DNA from: Candidatus Treponema excrementipullorum
Lineage (GTDB): Bacteria > Spirochaetota > Spirochaetia > Treponematales > Treponemataceae
Assembly (NCBI GenBank): GCA_018883625.1
Contig: JAHLFV010000131.1
Span: 1-25,849, forward strand
Direction of reading: 5' to 3'
Length of the DNA stretch: 25,849 bases
Below the pieces are notes generated by a model. It saw nothing but the letters and a program-made list of their open reading frames with translations. It had not been told where the DNA came from and ran no database searches. Shown here piece by piece: positions 8,662 to 17,192 of this stretch. The position numbers and the translations under genes were made by a program. Within the stretch, counting starts at the first letter, position 1. Each line of letters starts with the position of its first letter.

Positions 8662-8693
8662 TAAAATAAAACGAATATGAATAAAAGCCAATA

Positions 8694-8725
8694 CAAAAAA
8701 AGCTCGGCGTTGTACCGAGCTTTTA
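8694..8725. terminator. Terminator after the binding-lipoprotein gene
   Basis: AGCTCGG (8701-8707) pairs with CCGAGCT (8715-8721) around a 7-nt loop. The left side is a run of A, which reads as T on the minus strand and fits termination of the lipoprotein gene starting at 9580. T residues also follow on plus. Confidence 0.88.
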
Positions 8726-8740
8726 TATTAGTGAAAGTTT

Positions 8741-9580
8741 TTACTGGGCATCTGCCAACATGTTAGCTTCGCCTACAAATTCTGAAATTTTGTCCTCTGC
8801 TTGGAGACGGGCAATTGTTTTGTTAATGGCTTCTACCAAGTCAGGACTGTTTTTCTTAACGGCAACGGAAGAACCACCGGCGTCATCGGTAAAGCTGTAT
8901 TCGGCAACAGCCAAGTCGGGATTTGCTTTTACGTAAGCTTCTGCTACCGGTAATTCGGCGATAACAGCTTCGATTTTGTTATTTTTAACTTCCATAATCA
9001 AATCGGGGAGTGTTCCCAGTTCTTTGATTTGGGAATGATTATTGTCCAACTCTGCTTCTGGAACATTTTTAATCTGCTGTTTTGCAATGTTTACCTGAAT
9101 GGCACCTTTTTGCGCACCGATCATTTTGTCTGCCAAGCTTGCAGGATCTTTTCCGTATTTGTCCATATCGGCTTTTCTGATAACGGCACCGTGAATAGCA
9201 CTGTAATAGATATCTGAGAAGTCAACACTCTGGCGTCGTTCTTCATCGGGGGTCATTCCGGCAATAACCATGTCAACGTTACCGGATACCAGTGCTGCCA
9301 ATAAACCGTCAAAACTCATGTCTTTGATTTCCAATTCAACACCCAAGTCTTTTGCAATCTCTTTGGCGATGGCAACATCAAAACCTACGATTGTGTCTTT
9401 TCCGTCTATCAGTGCGTGGAATTCATAGGGGGGATAATCCGCAGATGTTCCCAAAATTATTTTCCCTGATGATTTAATTCTTTCTACCGGTGATAAATCC
9501 TTATTTTCCTGTTTTGCACAGGAAAAAAACAGTACAAGAGCACACAAAATAGAAAAGATAACAGATATTTTTTTTACCAT
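8741..9580 (-). CDS. Family-3 (polar amino-acid type) ABC substrate-binding lipoprotein
   Basis: Ligand-binding component of an amino-acid ABC importer, 279 residues. It has a lipoprotein signal with the modified cysteine at C21 (FFS-C). The mature part matches SBP_bac_3: GKIILGTSADYPPYEF, then GFDVAIAKEIAKDLG, then SFDGLLAALVSGNVDMVIAGMT with the usual DxxxxGMTxxxxR ligand-carboxylate arrangement (MTPDEERRQ), and VDFSDIYY. GGAGGAC ends 4 nt before the ATG at 9580; a GTG at 9592 is less likely. No cognate permease or ATPase is next to it: it is monocistronic, flanked by a terminator, and divergent from the opp operon. Opp is a peptide system with its own binding protein, so the partner permease is probably encoded elsewhere. 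The exact amino acid cannot be told. Confidence 0.9.
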   Translation of the reverse strand: MVKKISVIFSILCALVLFFSCAKQENKDLSPVERIKSSGKIILGTSADYPPYEFHALIDGKDTIVGFDVAIAKEIAKDLGVELEIKDMSFDGLLAALVSGNVDMVIAGMTPDEERRQSVDFSDIYYSAIHGAVIRKADMDKYGKDPASLADKMIGAQKGAIQVNIAKQQIKNVPEAELDNNHSQIKELGTLPDLIMEVKNNKIEAVIAELPVAEAYVKANPDLAVAEYSFTDDAGGSSVAVKKNSPDLVEAINKTIARLQAEDKISEFVGEANMLADAQ

Positions 9581-9734
9581 TTTGTCCTCCACAACAAAAT
9601 AAATAATTACTGAAGATATTACATTATTTGTAAAAAAAAGTATAGTATTTTTGTTTAAAATGTTATAGTATCTTGAAGGATTAGAGATTCTTGCAGTTGA
9701 AGTAACTTAATAAATAATGTAGTATGGATAGGTT
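9581..9734 (+). promoter_or_regulatory. Divergent intergenic region with candidate opp -10 boxes
   Basis: This 154-bp AT-rich gap must hold promoters for the binding lipoprotein (minus) and oppB (plus). TATAGTAT occurs twice in direct orientation (9641-9648 and 9664-9671), and each could be a -10 box for opp. No convincing -35 accompanies either, so no precise promoter is claimed. Confidence 0.35.
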
Positions 9735-10682
9735 ATGGCAAAATTTTTAGTTAAACGTATTTTTATGGCTTTGCTGACAGTTTTTCTGGTAGCAACCATT
9801 ACTTTTTTTCTGATGAATGCTGTTCCGGGTAATCCGTGGCTTAGTGAAAAAACTCCGCCTCAAAGTGTTATTGATGCTTTGAATGCTAAATATGGGTTAG
9901 ATAAGCCTCTTCCAGAGCAGTACGTAATGTATATAGGTAATCTTCTTCACGGAGATTTCGGAACATCAATTAAAATGTCAAAAAACAGACCGGTAGTGGA
10001 TATGATCACGGAAAAGTTTCCTGTTTCTGCCAGTCTTGGTATCGTAGCCGTTGCATGGGCAACCTTATTGGGGATTCCGCTGGGATGTATTGCCGCTTAC
10101 CGTCGAGGTAAGTTTATAGATAGTTTGCTGCGTGTAGTAACGACTTTAGGGGTTTCTTTACCTAGCTTTGTTGTGGCGACCACATTGATGGTGGTTTTCT
10201 GTGGCGGTATTGAAGCTCTGCATTTTTTCCCCAGCAGTTATTCTGCTTCCAATGGGATAATAGGTTATATTTTGCCGTGTTTTTGTTTGGGATTATATCC
10301 CATGTGTTATGTTGCCCGTCTCACTCGATCTTCCATGTTGGATGCGATAAATCAAGAATATATAAAAACTGCTTACGCCAAGGGATTAAAAACTTTTCCC
10401 ATTCTTTTTAAGCACGCTCTTCGCAATGCTTTGATTCCCGTTATCACTTATTTGGGACCCTTAACGGCTTTTACATTGTGTGGCGGTTTTGTTGTAGAAA
10501 ATGTCTTTAATATTCCCGGTTTGGGAAAAGCTTTTGTGCAATCTATCACAGCTTTGGATTATCCTATGATTATGGGAACTGCCATTTTTTTGGCAACTTT
10601 TATTGTTTTTATGAACTTGATTGTAGATATTCTCTACAAAGTGGTAGATCCTCGAATTAATTTAGCAAAAGGAGCTGACTGA
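9735..10682 (+). CDS. oppB: Oligopeptide ABC transporter permease OppB
   Basis: Inner-membrane permease, 315 residues, the usual length. It has six predicted membrane spans. The first (about 8-30) is followed by the short periplasmic segment AVPGNPW. The dipeptide/oligopeptide BPD_transp_1 core carries the EAA loop (EYIKTAYAKGLKTFPILFKHALRNALIPV), which docks onto OppD/OppF. The end has the family element VVENVFNIPGLGKAFVQSI, VDILYKVVDPRINL. It is the first gene of oppBCDFA and is separated by 2 bp from oppC. The ribosome site (AGG a few bases upstream) is weak. Confidence 0.95.
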   Translation: MAKFLVKRIFMALLTVFLVATITFFLMNAVPGNPWLSEKTPPQSVIDALNAKYGLDKPLPEQYVMYIGNLLHGDFGTSIKMSKNRPVVDMITEKFPVSASLGIVAVAWATLLGIPLGCIAAYRRGKFIDSLLRVVTTLGVSLPSFVVATTLMVVFCGGIEALHFFPSSYSASNGIIGYILPCFCLGLYPMCYVARLTRSSMLDAINQEYIKTAYAKGLKTFPILFKHALRNALIPVITYLGPLTAFTLCGGFVVENVFNIPGLGKAFVQSITALDYPMIMGTAIFLATFIVFMNLIVDILYKVVDPRINLAKGAD

Positions 10683-10684
10683 TA

Positions 10685-12025
10685 ATGGACGAGATCAAAA
10701 AAACTTCTTTTGGTTCTTTACAGCCAGATGTTGAAGACATATTGAATTGGAATGATTTTTCTGATGATGATTTTAAAAGTGCCAGTGGGGAAGAAAAAAA
10801 GGATTTCATACCTCAGCGAGCTAGTGTTTCTTACTGGGCTGATGCCTGGAGACGTTTAAAGAAGAATACTGTTGCCATGATTGCATTGGGTGTTTTGGTT
10901 GTTATCTTTATTTTTGCTTTTATCGGTCCCATGTTGGTTCCTTATGGATACGAGCAATTTAATAAAGGTGCAGAAAATCTTCATCCTTGGCATATATCTT
11001 TGGAAGATAAGGCCCGTTTGGCAGAAGCCATGAAAACGAAAACTCCCGAAGAAGTAGTAGAAGAAGCTATGGCAAAAGCTGCTGCAGAGGGAAAGAAATT
11101 GTCCAGCATTGAAATTGCCCAAATTCGTGCAAAAGCAAAAGTCAGCGGAGAACATGTTGATGAAAATGGTAAAGTTCTCCGAGGAGCTGAGCTGGAAAAA
11201 GTCTTAAAAAAAGAATTAAAAATCAAAACCCGTTTATTTGGATATTCCGACGATGAGTTAAAAAGAAAAGCTGCCGGAGAATCTGTTTTTCCTCATGTAT
11301 TCGGAACAGATAAATTCGGACGGGATATAATGGTACGTGTAATGATCGGTACCAGAGTATCCATGTTGGTAGGTATTTGTGCTGCTTTTCTTGTGCTTGT
11401 TATCGGTGCCGCTTACGGTTCAATTTCCGGTTATTTCGGCGGTAAAGTAGATATCGTCATGCAGCGCATTGTCGAGATCATTTATTCTGTGCCGGATGTT
11501 CTTGTTATTTTGTTGCTTTCTGCCATGTTAGGTGAAGCAATGAAATCCTATGCCAGTTCCGGAAAATTCGGTTCTCAGTTTGTCAGTATCATGGGGGCAA
11601 ATCTTATTTCTATGTTTATAGCTTTTGCAGCTTTGTACTGGGTGGGTATGAGCCGTATTATCCGAGGTCAAGTTTTGCAGGTAAAACAGCAGGAATATGT
11701 TACCGCAGCAAAGGCTTTGGGAGCTTCCCACGGTAAAATCATCCGTCGTCATCTATTGCCTAACTGTATCGGACAACTGGTAGTAACCACCTGTCTTCAA
11801 ATTCCCAGTGCTATTTTCTTGGAATCATTTTTGTCATATTTAGGTGTCGGTGTTTCCGCACCTTTGACCAGCTTAGGTTCTTTGGCTTCGGAAGCAACTC
11901 AGGGTATGTATACCTATCCTTATCGACTGATTTTCCCTGCTTTGATTTTGAGTATTATGATTCTTTCCTTTAACCTTTTCGGTGACGGATTACGGGATGC
12001 TTTGGATCCCCGATTAAAGAAATAA
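10685..12025 (+). CDS. oppC: Oligopeptide ABC transporter permease OppC with enlarged first periplasmic loop
   Basis: Second permease half, 446 residues against about 300 in E. coli. Residues 1-60 are an acidic, hydrophilic cytoplasmic tail, followed by WADAWRRLKKN and the first membrane span (about 64-88). The conserved GTDKFGRD element starts only at residue 207. The first periplasmic loop is therefore about 115 residues, rich in Lys, Glu and Ala (for example PEEVVEEAMAKAAAEG) and probably helical. The remaining five spans and the EAA loop (EYVTAAKALGASHGKIIRRHLLPN) are standard, and the C-terminus GDGLRDALDPRLKK is typical. The insert could contact the binding lipoprotein OppA, but that is inference. 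The reading frame is continuous and its codon use looks like the neighbours. Confidence 0.94.
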   Translation: MDEIKKTSFGSLQPDVEDILNWNDFSDDDFKSASGEEKKDFIPQRASVSYWADAWRRLKKNTVAMIALGVLVVIFIFAFIGPMLVPYGYEQFNKGAENLHPWHISLEDKARLAEAMKTKTPEEVVEEAMAKAAAEGKKLSSIEIAQIRAKAKVSGEHVDENGKVLRGAELEKVLKKELKIKTRLFGYSDDELKRKAAGESVFPHVFGTDKFGRDIMVRVMIGTRVSMLVGICAAFLVLVIGAAYGSISGYFGGKVDIVMQRIVEIIYSVPDVLVILLLSAMLGEAMKSYASSGKFGSQFVSIMGANLISMFIAFAALYWVGMSRIIRGQVLQVKQQEYVTAAKALGASHGKIIRRHLLPNCIGQLVVTTCLQIPSAIFLESFLSYLGVGVSAPLTSLGSLASEATQGMYTYPYRLIFPALILSIMILSFNLFGDGLRDALDPRLKK

Positions 12026-12034
12026 GGAGACCCT

Positions 12035-13099
12035 ATGGAAAACTATATGGAAGGACAAAGTGCAGAAGTTATGGGGGAATCTCCTGAACCGACAGGAAAA
12101 TTGCTAGAAATAAAGGATCTACACGTATCTTTCTTTACTCCCGCCGGCGAAGTAAAAGCTGTGGGTGGTATTTCGTACGATCTGCACTACGGGGAAGTAA
12201 TGGGAATTGTAGGAGAGTCTGGCTCTGGTAAAAGTCAGGAAGCCTACTCCATTATGGGACTTTTGCAGTCACCGGGTAAAGTTATCGGCGGGTCTATTTC
12301 ATTTGAAGGCCGGGATGTGTTGTCTTTCACAAAAGAAGAAATGGCTTCCTTCAGAGGCAAAGACGTGGCTATGATTTTCCAAAATCCCATGACCTGTTTG
12401 AATCCCGTGTACACCATCGGAAATCAGCTGATAGAAGCTTTGCGAACTCATGATAAAACCGTTTCAACAAAAGAAGCCGCAAAGCGGGCTATGGAGATGT
12501 TGGAACTTGTGGGTATAAATAATGTTGAAAAACGAATGAAACAGTATCCCCATGAATTTTCCGGAGGAATGCGTCAGCGTGTTATGATCGCTATGGGGTT
12601 GATTTGTCATCCCAAACTGCTCATTGCCGATGAGCCCACAACAGCTTTGGACGTTACCATTCAAGCTCAAATTATCGAATTGATGAAGGCTCTTCAAAAG
12701 AAAACCGGTATGGGAATTATTTTTATTACCCATAATTTGGGTGTAGTTGCAGAAATTTGCGACAAGGTTTCCGTTATGTATGCCGGTAAAATTGTTGAGC
12801 AAGGACCTGTAAACGATATTTTCTATAGTCCGTCTCATCCGTACACGGAAGGATTGCTTCGATCAATGCCTCGGGTAGATGCAGAAAACTACGAACGATT
12901 GATTCCTATAGAAGGAACTCCTGTAGACATGTTAAATCCACCGGAAGGTTGTCCTTTTGCTCCCCGTTGTGAGCATTGCCGGAAAGTATGCTTAAAGAAA
13001 ATGCCTCCGTATGTTGAGGTAAGTCCGGAGCATCGGTCTGCCTGTTGGTTACGGGTGGAAGAACTTAAAAATAAAAAAACGGAAAACAAAGGGGAATAA
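12035..13099 (+). CDS. oppD: Oligopeptide ABC transporter ATPase OppD
   Basis: Cytoplasmic ATP-hydrolysing subunit pairing with OppF, 354 residues. The nucleotide-binding domain shows Walker A GESGSGKS (G60-S67), Q-loop IFQNPMTCLNP, signature FSGGMRQR, Walker B LLIADEPTTALD and the switch histidine ITHN. The C-terminal oligopeptide/dipeptide extension (from about residue 270) has the cysteine-rich PEGCPFAPRCEHCRKVC segment, which in some family members binds an iron-sulfur cluster. The first 25 residues before KLLEIKDLHVSF are extra, but AAGGAGA lies close upstream of this ATG, supporting the start. The Walker A is followed by Q where V is common. Confidence 0.96.
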   Translation: MENYMEGQSAEVMGESPEPTGKLLEIKDLHVSFFTPAGEVKAVGGISYDLHYGEVMGIVGESGSGKSQEAYSIMGLLQSPGKVIGGSISFEGRDVLSFTKEEMASFRGKDVAMIFQNPMTCLNPVYTIGNQLIEALRTHDKTVSTKEAAKRAMEMLELVGINNVEKRMKQYPHEFSGGMRQRVMIAMGLICHPKLLIADEPTTALDVTIQAQIIELMKALQKKTGMGIIFITHNLGVVAEICDKVSVMYAGKIVEQGPVNDIFYSPSHPYTEGLLRSMPRVDAENYERLIPIEGTPVDMLNPPEGCPFAPRCEHCRKVCLKKMPPYVEVSPEHRSACWLRVEELKNKKTENKGE

Positions 13100-13102
13100 T
13101 CC

Positions 13103-14086
13103 ATGGCTGATAACGATAAATTATTGGAAATAGAACATTTAAAAAAATATTTCCCCATAAAAGGTGTAAGAGGACCCGGTGTTCAGGCAGTTGAAGACGT
13201 ATCTCTGTACATAAAACGGGGAGAAACTCTAGGCTTGGTTGGCGAGTCCGGTTGCGGAAAAACAACGTTAGGTAGAACTATTTTACGGCTCCACGAACCA
13301 ACCAGCGGAAAAATTGTGTATGACGGTGTTACCATTTTTGAAAAAGACGGTAAAAAGAAAACCGCAGTGAAAATGTTGCCCTATCGCCGTAAAATGCAGA
13401 TTATTTTTCAGGATCCTTCTGCTTCTTTGGACCCACGAATGACTGTAGGGGAAATAATCGGTGAAGCTTTGGATATTCATAAGTTGTGTCCCGATAAAGC
13501 TGCCAGAAAAGACAGAATCAGAGAGTTGTTGGAAATGGTTGGATTAAATACGGAACATGCAAACCGCTATCCTCATGAATTTTCCGGTGGACAACAGCAG
13601 CGTGTCGGTATTGCCCGAGCTTTGGCTGTAAATCCGGAATTTATCGTGTGTGACGAGCCGATTTCTGCCTTGGACGTTTCCATACAGTCTCAGGTTGTCA
13701 ATATGTTGGAAGACATGCAGGAAGAGTTGGGGTTAACGTATTTGTTTATTGCCCACGACTTGAGCGTAGTTCGTCATATTTCAAACAGAATCGGGGTTAT
13801 GTATTTGGGGACAATGGTGGAGCTTTCTACCAGCTATGAACTGAATAAGAACCCCTTGCATCCTTATACAAAAACTTTGATTTCTGCAGTGCCTGTGCCA
13901 GACCCTGAAAAATCAAAGACAAGGCAACGGATTGTTTTGGAAGGAGATATTCCTTCTCCCATAAATCCGCCTTCCGGTTGTCGATTCCATACTCGATGTC
14001 CTTATGCAACGGCACGATGTAAGGAAGAAGTCCCGGAATTCAGAGAATTGGCTCCCAACCACTGGGCTGCCTGTCACATTTTGTGA
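13103..14086 (+). CDS. oppF: Oligopeptide ABC transporter ATPase OppF
   Basis: Partner ATPase of OppD, 327 residues. Motifs: Walker A GESGCGKTT, Q-loop IFQDPSASLDPR, signature FSGGQQQR, Walker B FIVCDEPISALD, and switch histidine IAHD. The C-terminal extension contains the cysteine-rich PPSGCRFHTRCPYATARC. It follows oppD by 3 bp with AGGGGA before the ATG, so the two are co-translated. It ends the oppBCDF block; a 156-bp gap precedes oppA. Confidence 0.96.
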   Translation: MADNDKLLEIEHLKKYFPIKGVRGPGVQAVEDVSLYIKRGETLGLVGESGCGKTTLGRTILRLHEPTSGKIVYDGVTIFEKDGKKKTAVKMLPYRRKMQIIFQDPSASLDPRMTVGEIIGEALDIHKLCPDKAARKDRIRELLEMVGLNTEHANRYPHEFSGGQQQRVGIARALAVNPEFIVCDEPISALDVSIQSQVVNMLEDMQEELGLTYLFIAHDLSVVRHISNRIGVMYLGTMVELSTSYELNKNPLHPYTKTLISAVPVPDPEKSKTRQRIVLEGDIPSPINPPSGCRFHTRCPYATARCKEEVPEFRELAPNHWAACHIL

Positions 14087-14114
14087 TTTGTTCTTCATTA
14101 AAAGTAAAATCACT

Positions 14115-14144
14115 TTACAGTCACTGCAGTTTTGTGCTATAGTG
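14115..14144 (+). promoter_or_regulatory. Candidate internal promoter for oppA
   Basis: TTTACA (14115-14120) and TATAGT (14139-14144), each five of six to consensus, are 18 bp apart. They lie downstream of oppF and would give oppA its own transcript with a leader of about 90 nt, fitting the usual need for more binding protein than permease. The decamer TTTACAGTCA at the -35 is repeated as TTTACAGTGA at 14154-14163, just past the predicted start. Confidence 0.55.
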
Positions 14145-14189
14145 TTCTGACTTTTACAGTGATATTACAGGATTTTATATTGGTACCTT

Positions 14190-14204
14190 GGGATAGTATA
14201 TCCC
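14190..14204 (+). other. Small hairpin in the oppA leader
   Basis: GGGATA (14190-14195) pairs with TATCCC (14199-14204) across a 3-nt loop. No T-run follows, so it is not a terminator. It might stabilise the oppA transcript; a chance palindrome is also possible. Confidence 0.3.
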
Positions 14205-14242
14205 TTGTTATAGATTAAATTTATATTTAAAGAGGTGAGGAA

Positions 14243-15967
14243 ATGAAAACTACAAATAAGGTTTTCACCTGTGTAGTGTTTGCTCTGCTTGCTTTCAGTC
14301 TTGTTTTTGTTGGCTGTAGCAAAAAGGAAGAGGTAACCGTTGCCAATAATGCTCAGCAAACAGCTACAAAATCATTTGATTTGAATGTTTGCGTTGCTTC
14401 TGAACCGCAAACAATAGACCCGGCATTGAACTCTGCAGTTGACGGTGCTATCATGACTCAACATTTTTTTGAGGGTTTGATGAAGTGGGCTGATAGCGGA
14501 AAACCCGTAAATGATAAGGGTAACATGAATTTTGCAGAGTTGGTTAACGGTCAAGCCAGTTCTTATCAGAAGGTTGTGAATGATGACGGAACCGTTACAT
14601 ACACATTTAAGATCCGTCCCGATGCAAAATGGTCTGACGGAAAAGCTGTAACAGCTAACGATTTTGTATATTCATGGCGCCGTTTGGCAGATCCTAACAC
14701 TGCTGCTGACTACTGTTACATGATCGACATGGTAAAAGGATATGCAGAGGTAAACTCTGGAGAAGCTGATCCCTCTACATTGGCAGTTTCTGCCCCCGAT
14801 GCCAGCACATTTGAAGTTGTTCTTACTTACGACTGTCCTTATTTCTTGGAAATCTGTGCTTTCCCTGCAGCCTTCCCTGTTCGTGAAGATGTTGTCAGTG
14901 CAGAACCTGATACATGGACCACATCAAATGGCTCAAAGAATTACATTACAAACGGTCCTTGGAAGATGGCTGAATGGGTACATGATTCATATATTAAAAT
15001 GGTTCCCAATGAGTACCACTACGACGTAGCTAACTTAGGTCCCGATTCTATTACTTTCCGTTTGATGGCAGACTCCAACGCTATGTTGGCCGGTTTCCGT
15101 TCAAACGACTTGCAGTACATTAACCAGGTTCCTGTTGATGAAACTCCCAGTTTAATCGCTTCCGGTGAGTTGGACATTGTTGATTACATCGGTACTTACT
15201 ATGTAAGTTATCAGACACAGGCAGAACCTTTTGATGACTGGAGAGTTCGTAAAGCCTTTACTTTGACAATCGATTCCAAGTATATTGTAGAACAGATTAC
15301 TCAGAGTGGACAGGTTCCTGCAACAGGATTTGTTCCTGCCGGTGTTTATGACGCTAATCCTACAGGGGACGACTTCAGAACTGTTGGTGGCGATTATTGG
15401 GAAGCTCCTTTGACAGATGAAATCTATCAGAAAAACTGTGAAGAAGCACGTCAGTTGTTGGCAGATGCCGGTTATCCTAACGGAGAAGGTTTCCCTGTTG
15501 TAACATATTTGTATAATACCGGTGATGCTCATAAGGCTATCGGTGAAGCTTTGCAGCAGATGTGGCAGAAGGCTTTGAACGTAACTGTTCAGCTTCAGAA
15601 TCAGGAATGGAATGCTTTCTTGGAAACACGTAAAAACGGCGATTTCCAGGTTGCCCGAAACGGATGGATTGCAGACTACAACGATCCTATCTCATTCTTG
15701 GATATGTGGTTGACAGGTGGCGGAAATAACGATGGACAGTACTCTAATCCTGAATACGATGCAGCTATCAAAGAAGCTAAGAGTTCTGCCGATCCTGCAG
15801 TACGTATGGCTGCTATGCACCGTGCCGAAGATATCATCATGGGTGAAGACTGGGCCCTTGGTCCTATTTATTTCTACACCAATTCTTACATGATGAAAGA
15901 AAATATTAAGGGTGCTTTCTATACACCGCTGGGATATTACATCTTCGGTTATACCTATCAGAACTAA
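14243..15967 (+). CDS. oppA: Oligopeptide-binding lipoprotein OppA
   Basis: Substrate-binding lipoprotein of the Opp system, SBP_bac_5 family, 574 residues. Lipoprotein signal with modified cysteine C25 (FVG-C). Family landmarks: VCVASEPQTIDPALNSAV near the mature N-terminus, HFFEGLMKW, TYTFKIRPDAKWSDGKAVTANDFVYSWRR, the NGPWKMAEW and DDWRVRKAFTLTIDSKYI segments, and ARNGWIADYNDPISFLDMW, which forms part of the peptide pocket. GAGGTGAGGAA precedes the ATG. It is last in oppBCDFA, after its own candidate promoter, and is followed by a strong terminator. The peptide length preference cannot be read. Confidence 0.97.
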   Translation: MKTTNKVFTCVVFALLAFSLVFVGCSKKEEVTVANNAQQTATKSFDLNVCVASEPQTIDPALNSAVDGAIMTQHFFEGLMKWADSGKPVNDKGNMNFAELVNGQASSYQKVVNDDGTVTYTFKIRPDAKWSDGKAVTANDFVYSWRRLADPNTAADYCYMIDMVKGYAEVNSGEADPSTLAVSAPDASTFEVVLTYDCPYFLEICAFPAAFPVREDVVSAEPDTWTTSNGSKNYITNGPWKMAEWVHDSYIKMVPNEYHYDVANLGPDSITFRLMADSNAMLAGFRSNDLQYINQVPVDETPSLIASGELDIVDYIGTYYVSYQTQAEPFDDWRVRKAFTLTIDSKYIVEQITQSGQVPATGFVPAGVYDANPTGDDFRTVGGDYWEAPLTDEIYQKNCEEARQLLADAGYPNGEGFPVVTYLYNTGDAHKAIGEALQQMWQKALNVTVQLQNQEWNAFLETRKNGDFQVARNGWIADYNDPISFLDMWLTGGGNNDGQYSNPEYDAAIKEAKSSADPAVRMAAMHRAEDIIMGEDWALGPIYFYTNSYMMKENIKGAFYTPLGYYIFGYTYQN

Positions 15968-15986
15968 TTTTCTAATGTGAGATTTG

Positions 15987-16024
15987 AAAGGCTGATTTCA
16001 TGTTTTGAAATCAGCCTTTTTTTG
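15987..16024 (+). terminator. Strong intrinsic terminator after oppA
   Basis: A perfect 14-bp stem, AAAGGCTGATTTCA (15987-16000) with TGAAATCAGCCTTT (16006-16019), has a 5-nt loop and a run of T to 16023. It ends the opp transcript 20 bp past the oppA stop. Confidence 0.95.
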
Positions 16025-16033
16025 CGAGGTTAC

Positions 16034-17091
16034 ATGAAAAAAAAAAGCTATTAATTTTATCTTGTTTGTTTTTTACATTTTTCTACGGTTTTTCACAAGT
16101 TGCAGAATCAGAAAATGTGCAAATGCCAGAAAATAAAACAGAAGAGGTTCAATCTTTAGGTGCAAAAATGGATCAATACACCCAAAAGAAAAAAGCTGAG
16201 TGGAATTTTAATCCATTTAAGAAACCGGAAACTGATAAATATTTTTCCAGTTGGGCAGATCCCTATGCATATAATTCTTCAATTCTTTTAGGAACAATTA
16301 CAAATGCAAAGGAATTATATGATAAGCCTGCGTTTAAAATGGATAAAATATCTTTTTTCTATAATCCTCAGTTGGCAACATCAGTGGAACCACTGGCTTT
16401 GAGTTTTGATGAAGGTCGACATCGCCTGGGGGTAGGAATCGGGTTTTTATGGAACGGTAGTTTTGCTATGTACGGTGGCGGTGCTTCACAATTGTACGGT
16501 ACTTCATTTTTGTTTTCTTCAATAATATTGGTAAATCCAACTATAACTTATATTTATGACAATAAACTTCAAGTTCAGTTATTCCCGATTCGCCATGTGT
16601 GTTACCATATGGGTGGTGATATTTTGGGAGATAAAACCTTATATGACTTGGAAAAGGGAGATGAATTTAGAGATGTGGGTTTTGAACAAACAGGGGCGTC
16701 GGTCAGTTATCGTTGGGGATGGTTTAATTTTTATTCCGGTATAACCGGTGCAATCACCAATTTTTATAAAAGTAATTTCGTCAACCTTGTGTATTTTTAT
16801 GGCGGAACAGAAATGCGAGTACCTATTTACGGAGAATTGAATGCTGTTTTAAGTGTACATGTTGGTGTTAACTATGACAGAATCAGTAAAATACAGCGTT
16901 CTGCGGATCTACTGGAATATAAACTTTTGTCACATTACGAAGAAGCAACTCCGGTTTTTGCTTTGGGAGTTGGTATAGAAGTGCATGATTGGATTTTGGG
17001 TATGAAGTATGATTATGCACGAAGCCGTCAAATGTACGCTTATGAACATATGGAAAGTAAAATAGGTTTTTCTGCCATGAGACACTGGTAA
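16034..17091 (+). CDS. Exported, probably barrel-type protein of unknown function; frame broken by an A10 tract
   Basis: The ATG at 16034 has GAGG just upstream, but after ten A it reads MKKKSY and stops. With one more A it would read MKKKKLLILSCLFFTFFYGFSQ, a textbook signal peptide, and continue in frame to 17091 (352 residues). Without that, the only start in the long frame is a TTG at 16066, which has no ribosome site and cuts the signal in half. The mature part has a charged head (QYTQKKKAEWNFNPFKKPETD), then many alternating hydrophobic/aromatic strands with Gly (GVGIGFLWNGSFAMYGGG, GASVSYRWGWFNFYSGITG, VHVGVNYDRI) and ends RHW, suggesting a small outer-membrane beta-barrel. SSWADPY and FPIRHVCYHMGGDILGD faintly recall DUF1207 proteins; this is a weak guess. 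It is monocistronic between two terminator/promoter units. Confidence 0.7.
16037..16046 (+). repeat. A10 homopolymer in the signal-peptide codons
   Basis: Ten consecutive A directly follow the ATG. A gain of one A (or loss of two) joins the start codon to the long downstream frame. Such tracts are known sites of replication or transcription slippage, and also of sequencing error. Confidence 0.9.
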
Positions 17092-17128
17092 AAATAACCA
17101 ATGGAAGAAGGCTATTACGGTTTCTCTA

Positions 17129-17157
17129 TTGGCTTACAACATGTTTTCTAGTATAAT
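17129..17157 (+). promoter_or_regulatory. Promoter of purA
   Basis: TTGGCT (17129-17134) and a perfect TATAAT (17152-17157) are 17 bp apart. The predicted start near 17164 leaves a leader of about 30 nt containing the ribosome site GTGGAGG. Confidence 0.75.
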
Positions 17158-17192
17158 GATGTGTATTTTAAGTCAGCAGTGGAGGTTATCCT

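Noticed and set aside
16066..17091. TTG at 16066 as the true start of the barrel-like protein
   Set aside because: No ribosome site precedes it and it would begin in the middle of a signal peptide, whereas the ATG at 16034 with GAGG fits if the A-tract has one more base.
17098..17133. Imperfect inverted repeat CCAATGG...CTATTGG as a terminator before purA
   Set aside because: The stem has mismatches, no T-run follows, and its right arm overlaps the purA -35 box; it may be chance or a weak operator.
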